This document shows, piece by piece, positions 49,120 through 57,920 of a stretch of DNA of 64,000 nt (position 1 is the first letter of the stretch; the number at the start of each line of letters is the position of its first letter). Made by a program: the position numbers and the translations under genes. The notes under the pieces are model-generated. The model had not been told where the DNA came from, made no database searches, and was given only the letters and a program-made list of their open reading frames with translations. This DNA is from Sphingobacterium phlebotomi (GTDB lineage: Bacteria > Bacteroidota > Bacteroidia > Sphingobacteriales > Sphingobacteriaceae). The stretch covers positions 186,001 to 250,000 of the forward strand of contig NZ_VTAV01000001.1 in assembly GCF_008180195.1 (NCBI RefSeq), in the 5' to 3' direction.

Positions 49120-50601
49120 ATGAAAAGAACATTATTTGTATTTGTTGTGATGGGCATGTTCTGTTGTAACAAGTTGTATTCGAATGACCATCTGACGAAT
49201 GTGGTTAGTGACCGTGATACCATAGCCAAACCCAATTTTATTTTTTTCATCACCGACGATATTGGATGGGAGGATTTAGGATGCTACGGGAGTCCAAATG
49301 TAAAAACACCAAACATTGATCGTTTGGCGGCGAGAGGACTTAAGTTCGAAAACGCCTACCTGACAACCAGTAGTTGTAGCCCAAGTCGCTCCAGTATTAT
49401 TACCGGGCGTTACCCTCATAATACGGGGGCACCGGAACTACATGATCCGCTTCCTAAGGGACAGGTCATGTTTCCACAGCTCTTAAAACAGGCTGGTTAC
49501 TATACCGTGCTATCGGGCAAGAACCATATGGGGCCACAAACGAAGCATGCGTTTGATACGATCTCAGCAGGGCGAGGCCCTGGTGGAGAAGAAGACTGGA
49601 ATGAGATTATAAGAAACCGACCAAAAGACCAACCTTTTTTCTTTTGGTTCGCTTCACACGATGCACATCGCGACTGGCAGATGAATGATAAAGCACCCGT
49701 ATATAATCCCGATGATATTGTGGTACCACCGATGTTATACGATGGTCCGGAGACACGTGAGGATCTGGCGGCCTATTATCATGAAGTATCGCGTGCCGAT
49801 TATTATATGGGAGAGATTGTTAAGGAACTGAAGAAGCAGGGTATCTTGGAAAATACCTATATCATCTTTATGAGTGACAATGGCAGGCCTTTTCCGAGAA
49901 ACAAAGGAAGGCTGTATGACAGCGGAATCAAGACGCCTTTTATTGTCTATGGTCCCGATGTGGATAAGGGTACTACAACTGCTTTAATAAGCTCGGTGGA
50001 TATTGCACCGACCATTTTGCATTTGACGGGTAATAAGATCGATGATCATATGCAAGGAGCCAGTTTTCATCCCATTTTACAGGACAAGGAATGGTCTGAT
50101 CACCGTGACTTTGTTTTCGCTGAGCATAACTGGCATGTTTTTCAAGCGCATGAACGCATGGTGCGATACAAAGACTGGGTCTATATCCGAAATGCCTTTC
50201 CCGAACGTCAAAATTTGCTAGGTGAGTCTACGCGCCAGTTTCCTGCAGGACGGGAATTATGGGGCGCTCATGAGAAGAAGTTGACCTCACCAGAGCAAGA
50301 GGATGTTTTTCTGGTTCCGCGCGAGGGCGAAGAATTGTACAATCTGGTTTCCGATCCTTACCAGTTTAACAATCTAGTTTCCGATAAAAAACACCAGGAA
50401 TCACTCGATTCTTTGCGAAAGGTGATGGATCAGTGGATTGCGGAAACAGGGGATTCGGTTCCGAAAAATCCAACGCCCGATCGGGATGATGTAAACGGAA
50501 AACGTTTACCGGGCGTGTGGAAAAAGGGTGAAAAGGCTGGGGCAAGTAAACAGGCTGAAAGCATCAAATTAAAGGGACCCCTGAGGATACAGGATTTGTA
50601 A
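49120..50601 (+). CDS. S1-family sulfatase
   Basis: This is a 493-residue enzyme from ATG 49120. The signature SSCSPSRSSIITGRYPHNTG carries the formylglycine Cys at about 86. NFIFFITDDIGWEDLGCYGS at the start and later FMSDNGRPFPRNKGRLYDSG give the metal and sulfate-binding residues. The N-terminus may be a lipoprotein signal (FCCNK) or a simple signal peptide. The C-terminal region (ELYNLVSDPYQFNNLVSD) is standard. The pattern around the active site resembles heparan N-sulfatase-like S1 members, which in Bacteroidota also act on plant and algal glycans. It lies 29 bp upstream of a sigma gene and may be co-transcribed with the sigma/FecR/SusCD unit that follows. Confidence 0.92.
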   Translation: MKRTLFVFVVMGMFCCNKLYSNDHLTNVVSDRDTIAKPNFIFFITDDIGWEDLGCYGSPNVKTPNIDRLAARGLKFENAYLTTSSCSPSRSSIITGRYPHNTGAPELHDPLPKGQVMFPQLLKQAGYYTVLSGKNHMGPQTKHAFDTISAGRGPGGEEDWNEIIRNRPKDQPFFFWFASHDAHRDWQMNDKAPVYNPDDIVVPPMLYDGPETREDLAAYYHEVSRADYYMGEIVKELKKQGILENTYIIFMSDNGRPFPRNKGRLYDSGIKTPFIVYGPDVDKGTTTALISSVDIAPTILHLTGNKIDDHMQGASFHPILQDKEWSDHRDFVFAEHNWHVFQAHERMVRYKDWVYIRNAFPERQNLLGESTRQFPAGRELWGAHEKKLTSPEQEDVFLVPREGEELYNLVSDPYQFNNLVSDKKHQESLDSLRKVMDQWIAETGDSVPKNPTPDRDDVNGKRLPGVWKKGEKAGASKQAESIKLKGPLRIQDL

Positions 50602-50630
50602 ATAACATCCTGCTATCGTAGAGATGGACT

Positions 50631-51233
50631 ATGAAACACCTAAAAAGTCATACGGATGAAGCGTTGGTTGTCTTATTGAATAATGACGACGAAAGAGCTT
50701 TTTTGGAAATTTATGATCGGTATAAAGATGAACTGGCGACTCATCTTGTCCGGCTGCTACATGCCGCCGAATTGGCCGAAGAGGTGTTGCAAGATGTATT
50801 TATGATGCTATGGGAGAAGCGATATGAAATGGATGCTTCGAAGTCCGTTCCGGCTTACCTATATCGGAGCGCAATAAATAAATCCAAGAATATATTTCGT
50901 AAAATAGCGAATGACAATCGTTTGCGGGAAGAATTTCTGACCTACTTTAGAACAGCGAATAATAATATCGTGGAGGAGTGGATGGAAAATAAGGAAATTC
51001 AACAATTACTGCAAACATTGTTAGACCGCTTACCACCTCAACAAAAGAAAGTATATATGCTTTGCAAGCTTGATGGATTAAGCTATAAAGAGGTGAGTGA
51101 AAAGTTAAAAATATCGATAACGACTGTTAATAGTCATATTAGAAATGCCAATATTTTCTTAAAAGGGGAGCTTAAAAATCAATCAGAACTTTCTGGTTTT
51201 TTATATATCATCCTTATTCTTCTTGTTTTTTAA
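50631..51233 (+). CDS. ECF RNA polymerase sigma factor
   Basis: This 200-residue sigma factor has region 2 (about 22-95: FLEIYDRYKDELATHLVRLL, VLQDVFMMLWEKRYEM, LYRSAINKSKNIFRK) and region 4 (about 128-180: LPPQQKKVYMLCKLDGLSYKEVSEKLKISITTVNSHIRNA). The hydrophobic tail FLYIILILLVF is characteristic of SusC-linked ECF sigma factors. It is followed by FecR (102-bp gap with an imperfect hairpin acagtg/cactgt) and an STN-type SusC, so it is the response arm of that receptor. It is preceded closely by the sulfatase gene, which ties desulfation to the same regulon. Confidence 0.92.
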   Translation: MKHLKSHTDEALVVLLNNDDERAFLEIYDRYKDELATHLVRLLHAAELAEEVLQDVFMMLWEKRYEMDASKSVPAYLYRSAINKSKNIFRKIANDNRLREEFLTYFRTANNNIVEEWMENKEIQQLLQTLLDRLPPQQKKVYMLCKLDGLSYKEVSEKLKISITTVNSHIRNANIFLKGELKNQSELSGFLYIILILLVF

Positions 51234-51334
51234 TTTTTTTAATTTGATTTACAGTGTTTTATGAAAAAGCACTGTTTCGCTTGCTTGCTTTTTGCGTTTC
51301 AGGTGTAATATAACAAGTAAACCGAAATGTTATA

Positions 51335-52531
51335 ATGGGTAAGAGCCAATACGATATCGAAGTATTATGTAGAAAATATTTAAATCGTGCTATTTCTGAA
51401 GAAGAACTAGCAGAAATGCTAGACTATTTTAAAGATCATGGTATACCGGAAGCGTTTGATCAGATGTTAGGCCAAGAGTTTTCGAAGACCATGAACAACG
51501 CCCCTTCCGAAGATATACAGGAGCTAACCAATAATGTGAAATTTAACTTAATCCATCAAATTAGATCGAAAAAGCAACCGCTTCGTTACCATTGGTTACC
51601 CTATGCCGCAGCTGTTCTTCTGACAAGCATGTTGGGATTCTTTTGGTTTATGTCTACGCAAGAGGCAACCCCTGATCAACAAATGGCGTCCGAAGTAGCG
51701 ATCACACCGATAGGCCATAAAGCAACGATAACCCTTGCCGACGGTCGGGTATTGATCTTGGACGAAAGTCGCGACGGTATTATCGTTGAGGGGGGGCAAA
51801 TCACCTATAATGATGGTGCCTCCACGGTTTTAGCATTGGAATCATCATCCCCTCAACAGTTAACCCTCAGTACACCGCGCGGCGGAATGTATAAAATTAC
51901 CCTTTCTGATGGGACCGTCGTTTGGCTAAATGCCGAATCTACGTTAAAATATCCTTCTCATTTTCTGGAAGGGGAGCGGGTTGTTGAGTTAGAAGGAGAG
52001 GCCTATTTTGACGTAAAACGTGTGTCGGATGAAACCTCGACTCAACATTTCCAACCGTTCAAAGTCGTTAGTGCCAACCAAACGATAACGGTTTTAGGTA
52101 CAGAATTTAATGTATCGGCTTATAACGGCGAAAAAGAAGCTAAAACAACCTTGGTAGAAGGAAAGGTTCGTTTAGAATCTGTTCAACACCGGGAAAATAT
52201 GATCCTCCTTCCGGGTGAGCAAGGAAAAATCGGGCAAGATGGTGTGGAGAAGAATAAAGTGGATATCAATGATTATATAGACTGGAAGAACGGCGAATTT
52301 ATATTCCGAAATGAGACTGCGAAAGAGGTGCTGCACAGAATAGCGCGTTGGTACGATATTGATATCGAATATAGCGACTATTTGCCTTCGGATGAGATTT
52401 TCTCCGGAAGTATTTCACAGTATAGCAACCTCCAGACTGTCTTAGATATTATGGAGGCAGCGGGTGATTTAGCATTCGAAATTAAAAATAGGACCGTTAT
52501 TGTTCGAAATAAACTTAAAAAGAAAAACTAA
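51335..52531 (+). CDS. FecR-family anti-sigma factor
   Basis: This 398-residue protein has a cytoplasmic part (1-83), a membrane helix at about 88-106 (LPYAAAVLLTSMLGFFWFM), and a FecR core at about 185-290 (TPRGGMYKITLSDGTVVWLN, GEAYFDVKR, VLGTEFNVSAYNG). The DUF4974 domain is at about 325-395 (ARWYDIDIEYSDYLPSDEIF, FEIKNRTVIV). It has the same layout as the FecR at 1271. It pairs with the sigma factor upstream and senses the STN domain of the SusC downstream. The C-terminus is strongly basic (KLKKKN). Confidence 0.93.
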   Translation: MGKSQYDIEVLCRKYLNRAISEEELAEMLDYFKDHGIPEAFDQMLGQEFSKTMNNAPSEDIQELTNNVKFNLIHQIRSKKQPLRYHWLPYAAAVLLTSMLGFFWFMSTQEATPDQQMASEVAITPIGHKATITLADGRVLILDESRDGIIVEGGQITYNDGASTVLALESSSPQQLTLSTPRGGMYKITLSDGTVVWLNAESTLKYPSHFLEGERVVELEGEAYFDVKRVSDETSTQHFQPFKVVSANQTITVLGTEFNVSAYNGEKEAKTTLVEGKVRLESVQHRENMILLPGEQGKIGQDGVEKNKVDINDYIDWKNGEFIFRNETAKEVLHRIARWYDIDIEYSDYLPSDEIFSGSISQYSNLQTVLDIMEAAGDLAFEIKNRTVIVRNKLKKKN

Positions 52532-52592
52532 TCATCTATTAAGATCAAAAAATTATGTTATGATATAATGACGACGAAATGAACAAAAAAAA

Positions 52593-52617
52593 CCGAAAGT
52601 GCGACCAACACTTTCGG
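52593..52617 (+). promoter_or_regulatory. stem-loop between fecR and susC
   Basis: A perfect 9-bp stem, ccgaaagtg (52593-52601) with cactttcgg (52609-52617), has a 7-nt loop. It is preceded by A8 and not followed by a T-run. It lies 77 bp before the susC ATG. Placement and loop length mirror the stem-loop at 5004-5032. Confidence 0.6.
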
Positions 52618-52693
52618 CAATATCTGCAAGGCAGAAAATGTTCAGCACAACCTGTAATCTATAGTTATTCCATTGAACCAAACATTATTACAA

Positions 52694-55600
52694 ATGTACG
52701 AAAAAATTACGTCCACCCTTAACGGGGTGTTAAAAAGGCAGGTGCTTATGCGCATTCAACTTACGCTAACTATTATTATCTTCTTCGCCATGCAAGTGGG
52801 GGCAAATAGTGTCGCACAACACTATGTTACCCTTCAGCGGGAGGGTATTTCCATTAAAGAGGTCTTTCGAGAAATCAAAAAGCAAACAGATCTTACGGTT
52901 TTCTATTCCGCAAAGCGGTTGAATGATTCCCGTAAAGTGAATGTAAACCTTAAAAATGCTGACATTGAAACCGTTCTGCACAATTGTCTTCAAGGATTGC
53001 CACTCACGTACGTCATTATGGATAAGACGATCGTTCTCAAGGGAGCGGATACGCAGATATCAAAGCATAAAAACAAAGAAGCTCCGAACCGGCAATTAAC
53101 CTCAATTACGCAACAGCAATCCGTAACAGGTACTGTGCGCGATGTAGACGGAAACCCACTAGCGGGGATTTCCGTATCGGTAGCCGGCACATCAACTACT
53201 ACTGCTACCACCGAAGATGGGCGCTATAGTATCAGCGCAAAACCAGATGCTACACTTGTCTTTCAATCGGTGGGTTTCGTTCGTCAAGAAGAACGTATCA
53301 GTGGCCGGCTCGCAGTCGATGTCACTTTAACGCAGGAAATCAGCGATTTGGACGAAGTGGTCGTGGTGGGGTATGGAACCGCAAAACGGAAAGATTTCAC
53401 CGGATCGGTAGGGTCGATGAATCTCGAAAATTCACCAGTTGCCATGGCGCCGAATCTAAATGTGCTCGAAGCACTTAAAGGTAGCATCAGCGGATTAAAT
53501 ATAGGGGCGACAAATTCAGCAGGTGGAGAACCTGCGATGCAGATCCGCGGACAGAATTCCATTCATGGAACCAATACACCGTTGATCGTATTGGATGGGG
53601 TAATCTTCATGGGGAGCCTCAGTGACATCAATCCAAACGATATTGCCACGATAGACGTACTCAAAGATGCTACATCGGCAGCGGCTTACGGTTCGAGATC
53701 GGCCAATGGTGTTATTGCGGTATCTACCAAGCGGGGTCGCACTGGTAAACCGATGATCAGTTTTAATACGTCAATTGGTTTTCAGGAATGGCAGAATAGA
53801 CCGGTCATGTTACGTGGCGAAGAATGGTTAGAAATGGTTAATGCGCGTAATCAATATACCCCTGGAACAACTAGCTGGTTAAAAAGTGGCGAACTGGCCA
53901 ACCGGGAAGCAGGGCTGGAGACGATTTGGCAGGATGAAATATCCCGGACCGGTGTTATGCAAAATTACCAGGCGGCGATATCGGGTGCGACCGAAAATCT
54001 TAATTACTATTTGTCTACATCCTTTGATGACAATAAAAGTATTGTCGTGGGCGACCAGTTTAACCGGGTGGCACTCTTGGGAAAAATCAAAGCGGATATC
54101 ACTAAATGGCTGGAGGTGGGTGTCGATGCCGGTTTTTCCAAACGGGATTACTCCAGTGTTGCAGCAAACATTAATCAAGCCCAGACAATGTCTCCTTATG
54201 GCGTCATGTACCGAGACGATCAAGGCAACCTCGAAAAATATCCGTATACGCAGGCTGGTATCAATCCACTGTGGGGCGTAACGGACGGGACACGAGATAA
54301 CGAAGACTATCTGTACAACTATAGGTTAAATAGCCACGCTGTGGTCAAAGTACCTTGGGTTGAAGGCCTGAGTTTTCGGGTGAATTACCTGCTCAATCAG
54401 GATGAAACACATTACGGAAATTTTTATTACGAAGATTTTTATGTCCAAGAAGGGGAATCGCCCGACCGGTATTCGCGAGAGACGCTGCAAGGGCTGCTCA
54501 CCAATGCCAATGGTACGATCGAGAAGCGGAAAGGCAATAGTTATATATGGGACAACATTCTGAATTTTACCCGGACTTTTGATAAGCATTCACTTGATAT
54601 AACGTTGGTAGCTACCCGGGACCACATGAAATACGAGCGCTATGTCATGACTGGACGGGATTTTGCAGCAAATGGAAATACGATTTTGGGCTTGCAGGGA
54701 CTGCATAAGGCAACAGTGCAACGTATCGATTATGATGGAACTGATGCGAACAATTTAGCTACCCGCAATTACGAACGATCCAATATTGGATACCTCGGGA
54801 GGCTTAATTATTCATTTGATGATAAATATTATTTCACAGGCTCTTACCGTCGCGATGGCGCCTCTGTATTTGGAACGGAAAACAAGTGGGCAAATTTCTT
54901 TGGTGCGGGTTTCTCTTGGCGGATAACCAACGAGGCTTTCATGGAATCGATAAAAGGATTGAATGACTTGAAACTGAAAATATCATGGGGGCAAAACGGT
55001 AATCAAGGTCTACCTCCTTATGGTACGCTCTCTACGGTGGAAAATGCCGCAAGTGGCGGTGCCAGGTACGAATTTTCCAATACACCGGGTCGTATTTACT
55101 ACGGATTATACCAAGGTAAATTAGGGAATGCATCCCTTGGCTGGGAAACAACATCTTCTTGGAATGCTGGCTTCGAATCGGCTTGGTTGGGCAACCGTGT
55201 ATTTGCTGATCTTGACCTGTATTTTGCCAAAACTACCGATCAGATTTTTACCCGTAATATCCCAGTGATGACGGGCTTTAAAACGATGATGACCTCCATG
55301 GGCCAGGTGAACAATAGCGGTGTTGAAGCAACTGTGCGGACGGTGAATGTACAGAAGCCTAATATAAGCTGGACCACTACGCTCACCTTCTGGAAAAACT
55401 TCAATAAGTTGGTTTCGCTCTATGGCGATGATTTGGATGGAGATGGAAGAGAGGATGATGACATTGCCAACGGACTTTTTATCGGGAAACCGCTTAATGC
55501 CATCTATGGCTATGAACAAATCGGCATTGTACAAGAAGACGATACCGAGTATATGGAGCTGACTGGAGCGGCTCCGGGCGCCCCTAAATATAGGGATCTG

Positions 55601-56137
55601 GATGGTGTCCCTGGAATCACCGCGACGGACCGCAAGATACTTGGATACGCTATGGAAAATTTTCGGTTAAATTTTAGTAGCAATCTGACGTATAAAAATT
55701 TTGGTTTCTATGTGATGGTTACGGGTACTTTTGGCGGTAACAATATGTTCTTGAAGAGGAATCCAGCGGCTTATCTGGTGAATGGGACTTCACGTTTTAA
55801 TGACAACGTTCACTATATTCCCTATTGGACCGCTGATAATCCGAGTAATGAATATCCGTCGGCCCTTTTTGCAGGAGATGGGCGTTTCCTTGGCCTTCAA
55901 AATCGTGGATTTGTGCGTATTCAAGACCTCACCCTTTCCTATAAATTTGATCAACCTTGGATGTCTGCCGCAAATATTGGCAGCTTGAAGGTGTTTGCAA
56001 CGGCAAAAAACTTGGCCACTTTTACCGATTGGTTTGGAGGCGATCCCGAAACCGGAGGTAGGATCAGGGAATCTGAAGCTGGAGACCGTTTACCTGTGGC
56101 TTCGACTTATTCGCTGGGTATAAACTTAAGTTTTTAA
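52694..56137 (+). CDS. SusC/RagA-family TonB-linked outer-membrane receptor with STN domain
   Basis: This is a 1147-residue protein from ATG 52694; an in-frame TTG seven codons earlier is not needed. The signal peptide ends at about 42 (GANSVAQ). STN is at about 48-115 (ISIKEVFREIKKQTDLTVFY), CarboxypepD_reg at about 140-215 (VTGTVRDVDGNPLAGISVSV), the plug at about 225-345 (VVVGYGTAKRKDFTGSV, PLIVLDGVIFMGS, VLKDATSAAAYGSRSANGVI) and the barrel runs to YSLGINLSF. It is the receptor of the sigma-FecR-SusC cascade and works with the SusD encoded 18 bp downstream. The flanking enzymes (sulfatase, GH78-like, SGNH hydrolase) suggest a substituted glycan as ligand. Confidence 0.95.
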   Translation: MYEKITSTLNGVLKRQVLMRIQLTLTIIIFFAMQVGANSVAQHYVTLQREGISIKEVFREIKKQTDLTVFYSAKRLNDSRKVNVNLKNADIETVLHNCLQGLPLTYVIMDKTIVLKGADTQISKHKNKEAPNRQLTSITQQQSVTGTVRDVDGNPLAGISVSVAGTSTTTATTEDGRYSISAKPDATLVFQSVGFVRQEERISGRLAVDVTLTQEISDLDEVVVVGYGTAKRKDFTGSVGSMNLENSPVAMAPNLNVLEALKGSISGLNIGATNSAGGEPAMQIRGQNSIHGTNTPLIVLDGVIFMGSLSDINPNDIATIDVLKDATSAAAYGSRSANGVIAVSTKRGRTGKPMISFNTSIGFQEWQNRPVMLRGEEWLEMVNARNQYTPGTTSWLKSGELANREAGLETIWQDEISRTGVMQNYQAAISGATENLNYYLSTSFDDNKSIVVGDQFNRVALLGKIKADITKWLEVGVDAGFSKRDYSSVAANINQAQTMSPYGVMYRDDQGNLEKYPYTQAGINPLWGVTDGTRDNEDYLYNYRLNSHAVVKVPWVEGLSFRVNYLLNQDETHYGNFYYEDFYVQEGESPDRYSRETLQGLLTNANGTIEKRKGNSYIWDNILNFTRTFDKHSLDITLVATRDHMKYERYVMTGRDFAANGNTILGLQGLHKATVQRIDYDGTDANNLATRNYERSNIGYLGRLNYSFDDKYYFTGSYRRDGASVFGTENKWANFFGAGFSWRITNEAFMESIKGLNDLKLKISWGQNGNQGLPPYGTLSTVENAASGGARYEFSNTPGRIYYGLYQGKLGNASLGWETTSSWNAGFESAWLGNRVFADLDLYFAKTTDQIFTRNIPVMTGFKTMMTSMGQVNNSGVEATVRTVNVQKPNISWTTTLTFWKNFNKLVSLYGDDLDGDGREDDDIANGLFIGKPLNAIYGYEQIGIVQEDDTEYMELTGAAPGAPKYRDLDGVPGITATDRKILGYAMENFRLNFSSNLTYKNFGFYVMVTGTFGGNNMFLKRNPAAYLVNGTSRFNDNVHYIPYWTADNPSNEYPSALFAGDGRFLGLQNRGFVRIQDLTLSYKFDQPWMSAANIGSLKVFATAKNLATFTDWFGGDPETGGRIRESEAGDRLPVASTYSLGINLSF

Positions 56138-56155
56138 TATTATTACAAGAGAGAC

Positions 56156-57883
56156 ATGAAGAAAATATATCAATATGGTTTTAGTGTATTCATAGGCTTG
56201 CAGCTGGGTGTTTCGAGTTGTGAATCAGACAAAAATTTCCTTACCGAAGTTCCACCGACGTTTTACACGGTTGATAATGCTTTCAGTTCACCTGCGCAGA
56301 TAGACCAAGCCGTTATTGCCATTTATGCACAACTCCGGGATCTATGGGCCAACCCTAATGAGGATGAATGGATTTTTGCATTGCGTGGCAATGGCACGGA
56401 TATGTTTGATGTGGCCAGCTTCCGACGCGGATCTTCTTTCAATAATTACGGAAACATCAACCCGGATCATGGAACCTTTTACAATACATATAGTACATGG
56501 TATCAAATCATCGCTAAAGCCAATCTAGCTATACACGCCGCAGATCTGGAACAGATTGTATGGTCTAGTCCCGATGAAAAGGCCTATGTTGTTGGCCAAG
56601 CACGCTTTTTTAGAGCTTTTGCATATTTAAATCTCGGTGAACTGTTTGGTGGCGTATCCATTGTCACGGAAATCGTTACGGCACCAAAATATGATTTTGC
56701 CCGTACCACGCGAGTGGAAACCTATCAATTTGTAATAGACGAGCTTTTGGCGATTGAAAATGATCTGCCTCCGACTACCGCAGAAGGGGGGCGCTTGGTG
56801 CGCGGTGCCGTACAGCACATGTTGGCTAGGGCCTACCTTGCGCAAGGCATACAATTGGCGGCCGAAGGCGATGATGCGGCAGCGCAATCCGCTTTTAACC
56901 AGTCGGTGGCAAACGCCGATAAGGTCATCAATGGAGGAACATTTTCGCTCATGAAGTCACGATTTGGATCACGAAGCAGTGAAGCGCAGGGCAATGTTTT
57001 TTGGGATTTGTTTCAGGAAGATAATGTAAATTATCAAGATGGTAACAGCGAGTGTATCTGGGCCATCCAGATTGACTATGCGGCGTACCGTGCAGAAGAT
57101 GGGAAGTCTAAACTTCCCTATTCACGCACGTACGGACCTGTGTTTCGCGATGGAGCACCACAGCACCTCACCGGCGCACTCGAGGATGTGGGTGGCAGGG
57201 GGATCGCTCGAATGATTCCTACGCTGTACGCCCGCGATATGGTTTATGCGAATAAGTGGGCCGACGATATGCGGAATTCAGATGTTGTTCTACGCCGGAC
57301 CTTAATTGGCAACGTGGCTACATCGCCTTATTACGGCAAGCCTGTACCGTGGGAGATTATTTATAACGGAAGCAATGATGCATCTACCAATAAGGCGAAC
57401 CAAAGTCTCTGTTATCCGATTTCCTGCAAAATTGCTACCGACAGATATACCGGAATTGAAGATGGCGAAGATCGGAGTAATTTATTTCGAGACGACTATT
57501 TTATCCGCTTATCCGAAACCATTTTGTTTCGGGCGGAGGCAAAACAACGATTGGGCGATAAGGGCGGCGCTGCTGCTGACATCAATTTACTTCGGGAAAG
57601 AGCACAGTGTGGCTATTTAGTATCTGCAGGTGATATGGATGACCAGTTTAGCTTGATTTTGGATGAGCGCGCGCGGGAGCTGCTATATGAAGAAAGCCGT
57701 TGGAACACGCTTTTACGTATGGGGAACACCATTGCTGTAGACCGGATCCGTGCATATGCTTTCTGGCCGGAAGCAAAAGCAACCTTGACGTTTGATTACA
57801 ATTTATGGCCAATTCCCAACACTATTATTGACACGAATAAAGATGTGCCCTTAGCGCAAAACGATGGCTGGCAAAATAGGTAG
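56156..57883 (+). CDS. SusD/RagB-family outer-membrane lipoprotein
   Basis: This 575-residue lipoprotein has lipobox VSSC followed by ESDKNFLTEVPP. Hallmarks: VVGQARFFRAFAYLNLGELFGGVSIVTE, the TPR run RGAVQHMLARAYLAQGIQLAAEGDDAAAQ, LFRAEAKQRLGDKGGAAADINLLRERAQ and LDERARELLYEESRWNTLLRMG. It is the binding partner of the SusC upstream. It is slightly longer than average owing to a loop at about 300-350 (RAEDGKSKLPYSRTYGPVFR) that may contact ligand. A GH78-like gene follows after 37 bp, in the same direction. Confidence 0.94.
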   Translation: MKKIYQYGFSVFIGLQLGVSSCESDKNFLTEVPPTFYTVDNAFSSPAQIDQAVIAIYAQLRDLWANPNEDEWIFALRGNGTDMFDVASFRRGSSFNNYGNINPDHGTFYNTYSTWYQIIAKANLAIHAADLEQIVWSSPDEKAYVVGQARFFRAFAYLNLGELFGGVSIVTEIVTAPKYDFARTTRVETYQFVIDELLAIENDLPPTTAEGGRLVRGAVQHMLARAYLAQGIQLAAEGDDAAAQSAFNQSVANADKVINGGTFSLMKSRFGSRSSEAQGNVFWDLFQEDNVNYQDGNSECIWAIQIDYAAYRAEDGKSKLPYSRTYGPVFRDGAPQHLTGALEDVGGRGIARMIPTLYARDMVYANKWADDMRNSDVVLRRTLIGNVATSPYYGKPVPWEIIYNGSNDASTNKANQSLCYPISCKIATDRYTGIEDGEDRSNLFRDDYFIRLSETILFRAEAKQRLGDKGGAAADINLLRERAQCGYLVSAGDMDDQFSLILDERARELLYEESRWNTLLRMGNTIAVDRIRAYAFWPEAKATLTFDYNLWPIPNTIIDTNKDVPLAQNDGWQNR

Positions 57884-57920
57884 GTAATAACGAACTATTA
57901 GAATTTTAATTGAATTATTG

